This document shows, piece by piece, positions 26,301-34,946 of a stretch of 64,000 nt of DNA. The notes under the pieces are model-generated. The model searched no databases. It was not told where the DNA came from and was given only the letters and a program-made list of their open reading frames with translations. The DNA lies in the NCBI RefSeq assembly GCF_000213555.1, contig NZ_GL891980.1, forward strand, positions 1-64,000, read 5' to 3'. Origin of the DNA: Dysgonomonas gadei ATCC BAA-286. Its GTDB lineage: Bacteria > Bacteroidota > Bacteroidia > Bacteroidales > Dysgonomonadaceae. How positions within the stretch are numbered: the first letter of the stretch is position 1; every line of letters begins with the position of its first letter. A program made the translations under genes and the position numbers.

Positions 26301-26734
26301 GCTATAAAAATAGATGTGCTAGTATCCTTTCTTTAACAGGCTAATGCCAGTCTCAGAGGATCTGGCTTGACAGTCTAATGAAATTTGAGAAGTTAAATAT
26401 TATATCTATATCGTGTCAATAATTTCTCTTATTTCAATTAATACGACAAATAGGGAATTACATATTATTTTGAGAATGTTATTGATGACACACATAATTA
26501 AAATAGAGAGTCCTAAAATATGAGTAAGATTAAGATGTATGCAGTCGATACTCTGAACATGATAAGCCTATATAACAGTGATTGAAAACGGTTAGCCTAA
26601 AAGAAATAAGCAGATTAATAGCATGATATAGCACTTATAATTTTCAGAGAAATAAAGCAGTTGTCTAATAAGAAACAGAAAGCTGAGTAAATACGGTATT
26701 GCCACCTGTTTGCTTTTAATAATAACCTAAAAAA
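26301..26734. other. Gene-poor AT-rich spacer left of the conjugative element
   Basis: This stretch of about 430 bases has no supported gene. A small hairpin GCCAG...CTGGC lies near 26347-26367. The left end of the conjugative element may lie in or near this spacer, but I see no integrase gene, direct repeat or clear attachment core. Confidence 0.35.
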
Positions 26735-27366
26735 ATGAGTGATATGAAAAGATTAATAAACACACAGTTATTATGCCTGCTGAAGAAGATGGATGGAACA
26801 TTCAATCTTGGCAAATATGATATTGAATCAGCGTATGAAGACTTCGTACATAAAGTCACGACTCTTTGTACCTCAGAGAAAGAAAGTATTCCTGCTTATT
26901 TTACAATACATTATACCCGCTTAGAATTGGAAGGATTCCAGATGTCATTAAGCGATAAGGGGGCGGGAAAAAAAATGCTCCAATTCTAAGTTGCATAGCC
27001 CATAGTTTATCCTTCCTTAATGCTGCTTTGCAATGGATAGAGTATAATCCAAAACCTGTTTCTTCCGATACAAATAACACAACAGAGCCTTCTTCCTCCG
27101 GCTATTATATCTGGGGAGGGACAATCACAGATCTAATAGAACTGGCAATAGCTATTTATAACATTAAACTGATTCGTAAAGCATCCGGTAAACTAATCAG
27201 TTTTGCCGAAATCATACAAGGACTGAAACTTATCTTCAATATCAAAATACCTAAAAATATTTATAGTCGTAAAGCCCGTACAATGGAACGTAAAAAGAAT
27301 TCGTCATCCTTGCTAGAACGATTGTTTGCCGTTTATAAGAATGAAGTAGACAAATTCTATAAGTAA
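26735..27366 (+). pseudogene. rteC: RteC-like regulator split at an A8 run (frameshift or programmed slip)
   Basis: RteC activates the excision operon of CTnDOT. Codons from the ATG at 26735 encode 84 residues ending ...SDKGAGKKMLQF and then a stop. The -1 frame continues from the A-run as NAPILSCIAHSLSFLNAALQ and then IWGGTITDLIELAIAIYNIK, the RteC C-terminal domain, ending at 27366. Reading through with one -1 step gives about 210 residues, close to normal length. The run at 26968-26975 contains A-AAA-AAA in phase, a classic -1 slippery heptamer. True decay, programmed frameshifting and a one-base sequencing deletion are all possible. Confidence 0.7.
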
Positions 27367-27369
27367 AAC

Positions 27370-27445
27370 ACTAAGTTTAATAATCAATATGTTACAAACT
27401 AAATGGTGGTATCTGCGGTGGTAGATACCACTTTTATTGTTTTCG
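27370..27445 (+). ncRNA. Candidate RteR-like small RNA downstream of rteC
   Basis: In CTnDOT a small RNA of about 90 nt, RteR, is encoded just downstream of rteC and lowers tra operon expression. Here the equivalent 120-base gap carries a strong terminator hairpin (27406-27440) that could end such an RNA. I see no promoter I would defend and cannot compare the sequence with RteR, so this is a position-based candidate only. Confidence 0.25.
27406..27440 (+). terminator. Intrinsic terminator after the rteC-like gene
   Basis: GTGGTATCT (27406-27414) pairs with AGATACCAC (27423-27431) around an 8-base loop, followed by TTTTATTGTTTT. Confidence 0.85.
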
Positions 27446-27486
27446 TTTCCGCTAAACTTGCAGAAGAAATTAAAACAAGCAAATAG

Positions 27487-27807
27487 ATGAACGACGATAA
27501 CAACCTAAAGGATTTCATGCAAAAGTGGTTTGAGCAATTCATGGGACGTTTTGACCGATTGGATAAATTTATGGATATAATGAGCGGACGACATAACGTA
27601 CTGAACGGTGAACGACTTTTAGACAATCAAGACTTATGCCAAATGCTGAACGTAAGTAAACGCACCTTACAGCGTTACCGCTCGGCTGGAGAACTGACCT
27701 ATATAACTATCCATCACAAGATATTTTACACAGAGAAAAACGTAGAGAAATTTATTCGTGATCATTTTAAAGATGGTACTGAAGAAGAAATGATAGAAAA
27801 GGAATAA
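27487..27807 (+). CDS. Excisionase-like helix-turn-helix protein
   Basis: This 106-residue protein has a MerR-type winged helix (residues about 43-95: LLDNQDLCQMLNVSKRTLQRYR then AGELTYITIHHKIFYTEKNVEKFI). It is preceded by an amphipathic N-terminus (FMQKWFEQFMGRFDRLDKFM). Such proteins act as recombination directionality factors in Bacteroidetes conjugative transposons (Xis2c/Xis2d). Its place just after rteC fits RteC-dependent excision control. Confidence 0.75.
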   Translation: MNDDNNLKDFMQKWFEQFMGRFDRLDKFMDIMSGRHNVLNGERLLDNQDLCQMLNVSKRTLQRYRSAGELTYITIHHKIFYTEKNVEKFIRDHFKDGTEEEMIEKE

Positions 27808-27814
27808 ATAAAAA

Positions 27815-27854
27815 GACCGTAGAATTATTTGAATTATTCTTCTACGGTCATCTT
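27815..27854. terminator. Bidirectional terminator between convergent genes
   Basis: GACCGTAGAA (27815-27824) pairs with TTCTACGGTC (27840-27849) around 15 bases. A T-rich tail follows on the plus strand (ATCTTCTTTT) and an A-run precedes the stem, giving a T-run for minus-strand transcription. Confidence 0.8.
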
Positions 27855-27857
27855 CTT

Positions 27858-30800
27858 TTAGAGTTTCATACCTCTTTTTTCTTCCTTTGGTGGCGGACTA
27901 CTACCCACCGATGCAATAACGAACCTGTCTCTCATAACCTCTTTCACTCCTTGCAAAGTATTTGGCATAGGGGCATCTTGAATCGCTGTTGATTTTGAGC
28001 TATTCTGAGATTGAATCTGATTCTTCTCAGAAACATTTTCTTGTCCCTCACTTTGCTCGATGGGCTTCAATGATAACTCTATCTTACGCTCCAATGCAGT
28101 AAGTTCCGTTTTCAAATCTTTCAACTCGTTCTCTTTCGACCAAATACCTTCTACAACTTGCCTTAGAACGGGTACATCCTGCATCCGTTTATCGGTGTCT
28201 GTTTGGTACTTCTCCAAAAGTTTAGGCATACTGTCGAGTGCATTCAGAAAGTTCAGCGAAGCTGTTTTTGGGTCTGCTGCCAAACTTCCATAGTTGTAGT
28301 TATAGAGTATCTGCCCCTCACCACGTATAAAAAAACGGTTTTGTATCAGATCGAAACCATCTTTGTTCGTAGTTTCGGATTTTACCAATAAATCAAAACC
28401 ATATAATGAACCGATTTTTTCGTGTGCCCCGTGTGTACGTGTTTTGTCTGCTATCTCGTTCAACTTCTTGCCAATGGCAACCGGATCGGTGGCTTGAAAA
28501 CCATCCAATTTTACAGGATTGAGTCGCGAGCCATCAGAAGCAGTTTGCACCCTACTATTGAATGCTTCCACATCTTTGAAGATGCGATCAATATATCCTT
28601 TATTGGATTCTACGGTCTGCATGATGTTCTCTAATTTGTAGCGGCTCGATGATTTCCCCCGAACGAAAGCCTGCTTTTCACTATCCAAAGCGGCAATTTT
28701 CTTCTCAATCCTTGCTTTCTCCAACAATTCGGTGTTCCCTGATAGAATAGCTACATATTCAGAAAAATTCATGCCGCTTTTCTCATCCATGCTACCCTCG
28801 TCAATAGTTCGAGTCCCCAAATTGTTGTTTTTAAGCTGTTTGATAAATAACTGTTTGTTGTGCAATAAGCCAAATTTATAGGCATCGAGTGATTTTTCCA
28901 CGGCATATATTTTCACATCTACCTTATTATCAGCATACAGTTTGGCTATTTCGTTGCCCTTTCGTATCGCTCGCCCGTCGCGTTGCTCCAGATCTGACGG
29001 ACGCCACGGTGCGTCCAAATGATGAATGGCAACTGCTCGTTTTTGAGCGTTTACACCTGTTCCCAACATTTCGGTAGAACCGAACATGACACGGATTCTA
29101 CCTTCGTTCATATCTTTTATCATAGCTTTACGTGCCCTCTCGCTGGTAGCTTCCTGAATAAATCTTACCTCGGATGCAGGGATGCCGTAATCTTCTACCA
29201 ATTTGCGTTTAATCTCGGTGTAAGGACTCCATTGCCCCGGCTTATAGGTTCCCAAATCCGAGAATACAAACTGGGTCCCTTTCTGGGTATTGTATTTCTG
29301 GTAATAGTCCGCTATCGACGCGGCACAATGGCTGGCTTTGTTGTCTATATGGTCGCCGTATTTATCGGGATCTATCATCCGCATATCTAGTGACATCTTA
29401 CGGGCATAATCGGTTGCTATCAGCATCTTTGCTTTTTCTTCTCGTTCCGATAATGGTGCACGTCCCAAAAGAGTGGCATTACCTGTTTTGGCGAACTCCA
29501 TCAACTTACCGATAAACTCCTGCTGGTCGGGTGTGGGTGGTATATTGTGCAGAATCTCGTTCTTTTCGGGACGATCTATACCAATATCCTGTGCGGTACG
29601 ATAGTCGGTAATTTCGGAATAGAAAGAAGCCAGTTCCGGCACTTTAATAAAATAGCGGAAACGTTCTTTCTGTACGATCTGATTGGTAACTGAGAACTCG
29701 TAATCTTTGGTTTTCTTGGCAAAGATAGCTGCCCAAGCATCAAAGGTGTTGATACCCTGCCTTTCCAATTCTTTGGGACGTAGGTATTTGAATAATAAAT
29801 ACAATTCTGTCAATGAATTGGAAATCGTTGTTCCCGATGAATAAGTAGCCCCTAAATCCTTTCCTGTGCGTTCCTGTATGGTACGCAGGGCAAAGAGCAT
29901 ATTGAGTGCCCGTTGCGAACCGTCAGTATTTCCCAAGCCTGCCACACGGTCATGGCGGGTGGTAAAAGTCAGATTTTTAAATTTGTGAGATTCATCTACG
30001 AACAAATGGTCTATACCGATCATCCGAAAATCCGACATATTATCCTTGCGGTTTTCGATCTGGTGAGCTACCCCTTCTAATTTAGCTTCAAGATTGGTTT
30101 TGCGTTTCTCACAACCTTTCAGCATCCCTCTCGATACCTCTTTCCCCTGTGAACGCAGCACTTCGAGATTTTCTTCCACGCTGTCGAGTTCTGCCTGTAA
30201 GATACCCCGCTGTATCTCCGGGGATTGTGGTATCATTCCGAACTGTTCATGTGTTAAAATCACCGCATCCCAATTGTTGTTTTTCATTTCGTTGAAAATC
30301 CGATTGCGGTTCTGTGGTGTAAAGTCTTCTTTGCCGGGATATAGCACCTTTGCATCAGGGTATGCCGTACAAAAGGTCTGAGCGATTTCATGGACATTGG
30401 CTTTCAGTCCTGTGATAAGTGGTTTGTTCACCAATCCGAGCCGCTTCATCTCCATTGCACCACAGCACATAATCAAGGTTTTACCGCCACCCACCTCATG
30501 GTCGATTATGCCACCACCATTCAATTTAAGCATCCAGATGGCATCTTTCTGGCTCTTGTATAAATCGGGAATACCTAAACCTTTCAGGTCTAGTCCGGGA
30601 AAAGTCTGGTGTGAACCGTCGTATTCAGGACGTACAAAGCAGTTGAACGTGCGGTTATAAATATCGGCAAGTCGGTCTTTAAATTCGGGCGTCTGCTCTC
30701 TGAGCCAATCCGAAAAGCCATTCCGCATTTCGTCTATCTTGGTGTTGGCAAGTTGAATTGCTTCTCCGTCCCGTACTTTCGTCTCCTTGCCATCTACTCT

Positions 30801-33524
30801 GACCGTTTTGGTAATATCGGGAGTGGTATCATGCAGTGCATGACGCATCAAGGCAATACCATCAAAGGTGCGGCTTTCTCCCTTGACAGCATACTGATCG
30901 CTAATCTTGGCATTTTTTGTATTGGAATTTATACTAAACTCATCGCGGCTTTGTGCATAATGGATATTGACGTCTGTTTCAAAGAGATGTGAAGCAAAAG
31001 CAGCATAGATGCCCGATGGTATCCAACGTTCACCGAAGTTAAAATCCAGATCGTCGAAAGCGATTGGCTTGGGTATAGCATCCTGTAAAGTGGTCAGTGA
31101 TTCTTTAGCCGCTTCATGATTCGGGTTGCGGTCAATAAAATTCTGTACTTCGTCTGCTTTGGAAATAACATTACCCGCTACAAACTTGTCCGCTACTTCA
31201 TAGCCTCTCACAAGAGGATTGAAGTAAATCTTGCCTTTCAGTTCGTCAAGTATTCCCTCTTGTGTATTAGCCGTTAGAGAAACCATGTAATCCAAATTGA
31301 CCGCCCCGTACTTGTTGAGACTGGAGACAAGAGCTTCGTATGCATTATCTACTTTAGAAATCTCATCGGGATTAAAGGCTACGGGACGTTCGAAAATATC
31401 AGCCTTCATCGCTTTACCCTCCCGATAACGCTCCAAAGAGAGTATTTCCCGACCTGCGGTATCCATTTTGATAAGGTCGAGGTTCTTTGCATCGTTCAGA
31501 TTTCCGAATTTTTGTGCAAAATCATCATATAGGCGATTGAGCATCTGCCGTAATGCAGGATTTTCTTTCAGTGTATCGGCTTCGTTGTTATACAGATGGT
31601 TATAGGTATCGCGTATCTCAATATAGAGCGATGCCCGTTTTTGTTGATTTGGTGGCAATTCCAAAGGATGAAACATGGGCTGGTGTCCGTCTATATCTCG
31701 CAGATAGCCGATGCGATTATCCACATCTGTTACTAATGAGCCATCCTTATAATGTTTGGGCAATCCGTTTTGGGGTATTGCCATCGGAATGGGTTTCAAC
31801 CGTTCCGCCCTTTCCTTTTCCAACCGCTCCGCACGTTGTTCGGGAGTTTCGATAGGTTTGCTTGCTGTCGGGATTTTAGTTTGTACCTCCTTTTGCTGGA
31901 TGGCTTTAGGCGGTAGTATAGGCATACGGCGACGGGAACGTTTGGGCTGTTTAATCTGCGAACGCTCTTCGGCTGAAAAACCAAACAAATCGTACAAAGT
32001 AACAATCGGCTGTTGCTGTATATCAGGCGGCGACACTTCCTTTTGTTCTATCACTTCTCCCGTGTTTATATTTACAAACAATCCACTGGCTTCATCCTTG
32101 ATGATTGTATCTTTTTTCTCTGCTGTTGTCGGTACATTTTTCGCCTGTTCTTTTGGTTGATTAATACGTGATTCCATAACTTCTTTGATTTCCTGTTCGG
32201 AGAGTTCCGTCCATGCTTTGCGGTTTCTGGCTTCTGCAAAAGGATGGAAAAGGACTAAATCTTCTTCAATAGGTTCATAAGCCGATTTGGAACTTAGTTC
32301 TACCATATCCGAAACAGATATTTCCTGTATCGGAGCTACGATTGGTTGTTGTTCCTGTTTTTGCGGAGCATGAGATAAGTAGTGCTCCAGATCGAGATGT
32401 TTGGAAAAATCTTCATTCAGCATCCGATATAGTGTGGCAGCGATGGCTTCCGTTCCACCGGTATGAGTAAATTCCATTGCGGGTTTTCCATAAGGATCTG
32501 TACCGACTTTTACATCGGTCTGTATCACCCTGTCGAAGTCTTTGAACAGATTATTTACAGATATGCCGTTCGATAACTTGCGAGATTCGATAAAATCTTG
32601 CTGTCTTTGGGTTGGTAAAATATTTGCATTCTTGCGTTGCAGAATGATCAGATCACTTCCTACTTCTGTTCCTGCTTCTTCTGTAAACAAGTTATTGGGT
32701 AATCGGATAGCTGAAACTACCTGACAGGTATTCATCAGATATTCACGGATTGGTTTGTTCTGTTCCGAATTAAGTACGCCCTGCGAAGTGATAAAAGCTA
32801 TCAAGCCACCTTCACGAGCAGCCATCACACTTTTGGTAAAAAAGTAATTGTGAATTGCCTTTGTCGATTGGCTGACTGCGGGTATCTCATGTTTGGAGAG
32901 CAAGGGGTCAAATACCGCTACATCCCCGAAAGGAATGTTAGAGGCTATAACATCATAATGCTGTGCATAACGACCTTCCATTTTCTCATAGCCTTCAATC
33001 CGTATTTTATCCTCTGGGTGGAGGTGCGAGAGAATCTTGCCCGTCAGCAGGTCTTTTTCAAATCCTGTTACTTCGGCATCGGGAACTGTTTCTTTGAACG
33101 ATGCTATAAATGCTCCGGCTCCTGCACTGGGTTCAAGAAAACGTTGAGGTTTGATACCACTATTATTCAGAGCGAGTGCCAAGGCATCAATAATGGGCTT
33201 GGGTGTATAGAAAGCGGTCAGGACCGAATTTTTAAGCGAACTTACATAACGCTTATATTCGGCATCGTCTTTCGCTCCATCCCGTAACACTTGGTTCAAT
33301 TCAGTTACCAGAGGGAACAAATCATGCTCCGAGGCTTTCCAATATTGTATATCTTCCTGTTTGGCGGCGGGATTCAACACGGCTTTTATCCCTCCGAAAC
33401 CTGAATAGGCTGCCAGTTTTATTTTTTCATCATCGGTAGCCTGCCTTTTCTCTTTATCGAGTGCGAATGCAATGCGTATTGCCTCGATATTATCCCGAAG
33501 ATGGACTTTCTTATTATAAGCCAT
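27858..33524 (-). CDS. Giant N6-adenine methylase / SNF2-type helicase of conjugative transposons
   Basis: The 1888-residue protein joins an N-terminal N6-adenine methyltransferase to a C-terminal superfamily-2 helicase. The methylase part has the SAM-binding motif FLEPSAGAG at residues 129-137 and the catalytic-type motif SNIPFGD near 195. The helicase part carries HEVGGGKTL (Walker A), LFVDESHKFK (DEAH-like box) and QRDGRAIRKGN (motif VI), with a coiled tail rich in Glu and Lys. Large proteins of this build recur beside topoisomerase III in Bacteroidetes elements. They may protect the element from restriction or defence, but the role is not proven. It overlaps the DUF1896 gene by 11 bases. 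Confidence 0.8.
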   Translation of the reverse strand: MAYNKKVHLRDNIEAIRIAFALDKEKRQATDDEKIKLAAYSGFGGIKAVLNPAAKQEDIQYWKASEHDLFPLVTELNQVLRDGAKDDAEYKRYVSSLKNSVLTAFYTPKPIIDALALALNNSGIKPQRFLEPSAGAGAFIASFKETVPDAEVTGFEKDLLTGKILSHLHPEDKIRIEGYEKMEGRYAQHYDVIASNIPFGDVAVFDPLLSKHEIPAVSQSTKAIHNYFFTKSVMAAREGGLIAFITSQGVLNSEQNKPIREYLMNTCQVVSAIRLPNNLFTEEAGTEVGSDLIILQRKNANILPTQRQQDFIESRKLSNGISVNNLFKDFDRVIQTDVKVGTDPYGKPAMEFTHTGGTEAIAATLYRMLNEDFSKHLDLEHYLSHAPQKQEQQPIVAPIQEISVSDMVELSSKSAYEPIEEDLVLFHPFAEARNRKAWTELSEQEIKEVMESRINQPKEQAKNVPTTAEKKDTIIKDEASGLFVNINTGEVIEQKEVSPPDIQQQPIVTLYDLFGFSAEERSQIKQPKRSRRRMPILPPKAIQQKEVQTKIPTASKPIETPEQRAERLEKERAERLKPIPMAIPQNGLPKHYKDGSLVTDVDNRIGYLRDIDGHQPMFHPLELPPNQQKRASLYIEIRDTYNHLYNNEADTLKENPALRQMLNRLYDDFAQKFGNLNDAKNLDLIKMDTAGREILSLERYREGKAMKADIFERPVAFNPDEISKVDNAYEALVSSLNKYGAVNLDYMVSLTANTQEGILDELKGKIYFNPLVRGYEVADKFVAGNVISKADEVQNFIDRNPNHEAAKESLTTLQDAIPKPIAFDDLDFNFGERWIPSGIYAAFASHLFETDVNIHYAQSRDEFSINSNTKNAKISDQYAVKGESRTFDGIALMRHALHDTTPDITKTVRVDGKETKVRDGEAIQLANTKIDEMRNGFSDWLREQTPEFKDRLADIYNRTFNCFVRPEYDGSHQTFPGLDLKGLGIPDLYKSQKDAIWMLKLNGGGIIDHEVGGGKTLIMCCGAMEMKRLGLVNKPLITGLKANVHEIAQTFCTAYPDAKVLYPGKEDFTPQNRNRIFNEMKNNNWDAVILTHEQFGMIPQSPEIQRGILQAELDSVEENLEVLRSQGKEVSRGMLKGCEKRKTNLEAKLEGVAHQIENRKDNMSDFRMIGIDHLFVDESHKFKNLTFTTRHDRVAGLGNTDGSQRALNMLFALRTIQERTGKDLGATYSSGTTISNSLTELYLLFKYLRPKELERQGINTFDAWAAIFAKKTKDYEFSVTNQIVQKERFRYFIKVPELASFYSEITDYRTAQDIGIDRPEKNEILHNIPPTPDQQEFIGKLMEFAKTGNATLLGRAPLSEREEKAKMLIATDYARKMSLDMRMIDPDKYGDHIDNKASHCAASIADYYQKYNTQKGTQFVFSDLGTYKPGQWSPYTEIKRKLVEDYGIPASEVRFIQEATSERARKAMIKDMNEGRIRVMFGSTEMLGTGVNAQKRAVAIHHLDAPWRPSDLEQRDGRAIRKGNEIAKLYADNKVDVKIYAVEKSLDAYKFGLLHNKQLFIKQLKNNNLGTRTIDEGSMDEKSGMNFSEYVAILSGNTELLEKARIEKKIAALDSEKQAFVRGKSSSRYKLENIMQTVESNKGYIDRIFKDVEAFNSRVQTASDGSRLNPVKLDGFQATDPVAIGKKLNEIADKTRTHGAHEKIGSLYGFDLLVKSETTNKDGFDLIQNRFFIRGEGQILYNYNYGSLAADPKTASLNFLNALDSMPKLLEKYQTDTDKRMQDVPVLRQVVEGIWSKENELKDLKTELTALERKIELSLKPIEQSEGQENVSEKNQIQSQNSSKSTAIQDAPMPNTLQGVKEVMRDRFVIASVGSSPPPKEEKRGMKL

Positions 33525-33957
33525 TTTCGAGAAGTATTTGTATTTCGCCAGTCAGCTCCGTGTAAAACTGATTGTACTCAGGTGTATCGGCGAAATCATC
33601 AGACAAGGTGTATTTTTGAATCGTATCCGTAAGGCGTGGTAGTAGTTCCTTTGCTATACCTTCGGCTTGTGAGGGGTTGACTTCTTCGGAAAATTCTTCC
33701 CAAAGGATAGTTACAAGGGTTCGGAAAGTAGAGAAGTGTAAGTCTTCATAGAGGACTTGTGAAGATATTGCTTCTGCTTCGTCGTGGGTATGACCTTCTT
33801 TTATAGCTTGGCTGTAGCCTAAAGCTGCGGCATCGCCACGCACAGCAATAAATTCCTGGTCAGTGGCTTTGTCGGGGTGTGTATCAAGTAGATAAGATAA
33901 TAGGGATAGTCGGAAATAGGACAGTTCTGTGACTGTCGTCTTTGGTTTTGTTGCCAT
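33514..33957 (-). CDS. DUF1896 family protein
   Basis: The 147-residue helical protein matches the DUF1896 family found almost only in Bacteroidetes conjugative elements (LSYFRLSLLSYLLDTHPDKA, AIKEGHTHDEAEA, TLVTILWEEFSEEV). Function is unknown. It is the first gene of a leftward pair with the methylase-helicase, translationally coupled through an 11-base overlap. Its leader carries the repeated hairpin plus CACTAAAAAATCA module. Confidence 0.8.
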   Translation of the reverse strand: MATKPKTTVTELSYFRLSLLSYLLDTHPDKATDQEFIAVRGDAAALGYSQAIKEGHTHDEAEAISSQVLYEDLHFSTFRTLVTILWEEFSEEVNPSQAEGIAKELLPRLTDTIQKYTLSDDFADTPEYNQFYTELTGEIQILLENGL

Positions 33958-33960
33958 ATC

Positions 33961-33989
33961 ATTGATTTTTTAGTGGGGGTCGCAGACCC
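33961..33989 (-). promoter_or_regulatory. Leader module upstream of the DUF1896 gene
   Basis: On the minus strand, GGGTC-TGC-GACCC (33989-33977) forms a triloop hairpin, followed by CACTAAAAAATCAAT (33975-33961) a few bases before the ATG at 33957. The same arrangement precedes topB, mobA and traE of the same element. Confidence 0.65.
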
Positions 33990-34088
33990 TTTTGTTATTG
34001 CTTTTGTGAGTGTAGGCACATCAATTAGCTTAACTCTAATGACATATCACAAAGCACTTTCTTTAGCTCATAGTCTGAAAAGAAAAAA

Positions 34089-34138
34089 GGCATCCAGAGC
34101 TTAGCCCCGGATGCCACCACTAAAAAATCAATGTTAAA
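34089..34138 (+). promoter_or_regulatory. Leader module without an adjacent gene
   Basis: GGCATCC (34089-34095) pairs with GGATGCC (34109-34115), then ACCACTAAAAAATCAATG and TTAAA follow (34116-34138). In the other copies a start codon follows closely; here the next gene is 157 bases away and has its own promoter. It may be the remnant of a leader whose gene was replaced by cargo. Confidence 0.5.
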
Positions 34139-34225
34139 CGACTATTCCGAATCGTAGAACAGAGACCTTTCAGTGGCAAATATAGTGAAATTATTATTTC
34201 AATGGTCGCTTCTTTCTTGGTGTCA

Positions 34226-34256
34226 TTGCGTATCCAATCACTTATATTTAAATTTG
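34226..34256 (+). promoter_or_regulatory. Promoter of the GNAT gene
   Basis: TTG (34226-34228), a 20-base spacer and TAAATTTG (34249-34256) match the Bacteroidetes -33/-7 consensus exactly. Transcription would begin about 30 bases before the ATG at 34295. Confidence 0.7.
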
Positions 34257-34294
34257 TATGGTTAATTGAATCGTAATATCAATAAGCAATTGTC

Positions 34295-34945
34295 ATGTCT
34301 TTACCTGATGTCCGAATAGATAAATTGAAAGAATCTGAATATGAAGAGGTCGCTGCTATTTTAGTAGATGCTTTTGAATCGAATCTGGCCTATGCTTCAA
34401 TCTTTGTAAATAAGGATAGATTGCGAGACGGATTGTTCTGGTTATTCAAAACCAATCTATACCTGATAAACAAAAGACAATCTGTGACAAAAATCGTTAG
34501 AATGAAAAACTCAATGGAAATAATAGGAGTATTTAGCTTATTACCTCCCAGTGGAGTAAAATCTAAACTTCGCGATTATTTCAAGATCGGATTACCACGA
34601 TTTATTATGAATTTTGGATTCTCTGCTTTACGCACAATGCTTAAGATGGATTCTCTCAATAAACAGCTTCTGACAAATGCTATCGGAACCAATGACTATT
34701 ATTATTTGTCGATGGTTGCCGTAAAAGCGAACTATCAGGGCTCCGGAATAGGTTCTTATATCATTGACGATTGCTTACAGAAATTGAGATCTATAAATCG
34801 AATATGCCATATTGTTGGTTTAACAACCCAACTCCCGGAAAACGTCACTTTTTATACCCGCTTAGGATTCCAGAAATTGGATGAAGGTGAAATTCAACTG
34901 AAGAAGGGCTGTTATTACAACTATAATATGAAATTGGATCTATAA
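34295..34945 (+). CDS. GNAT-family N-acetyltransferase
   Basis: The 216-residue cytosolic protein has the GNAT acetyl-CoA loop in VKANYQGSGIGSYII (residues about 147-161, the Q-x-x-G-x-G signature) and the C-terminal beta-bulge region FYTRLGFQKLDEGE. The substrate is unknown. It is plus-strand cargo between two minus-strand mobilization genes, with its own promoter. It ends one base before the topB stop. Confidence 0.75.
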   Translation: MSLPDVRIDKLKESEYEEVAAILVDAFESNLAYASIFVNKDRLRDGLFWLFKTNLYLINKRQSVTKIVRMKNSMEIIGVFSLLPPSGVKSKLRDYFKIGLPRFIMNFGFSALRTMLKMDSLNKQLLTNAIGTNDYYYLSMVAVKANYQGSGIGSYIIDDCLQKLRSINRICHIVGLTTQLPENVTFYTRLGFQKLDEGEIQLKKGCYYNYNMKLDL

Positions 34946-34946
34946 T

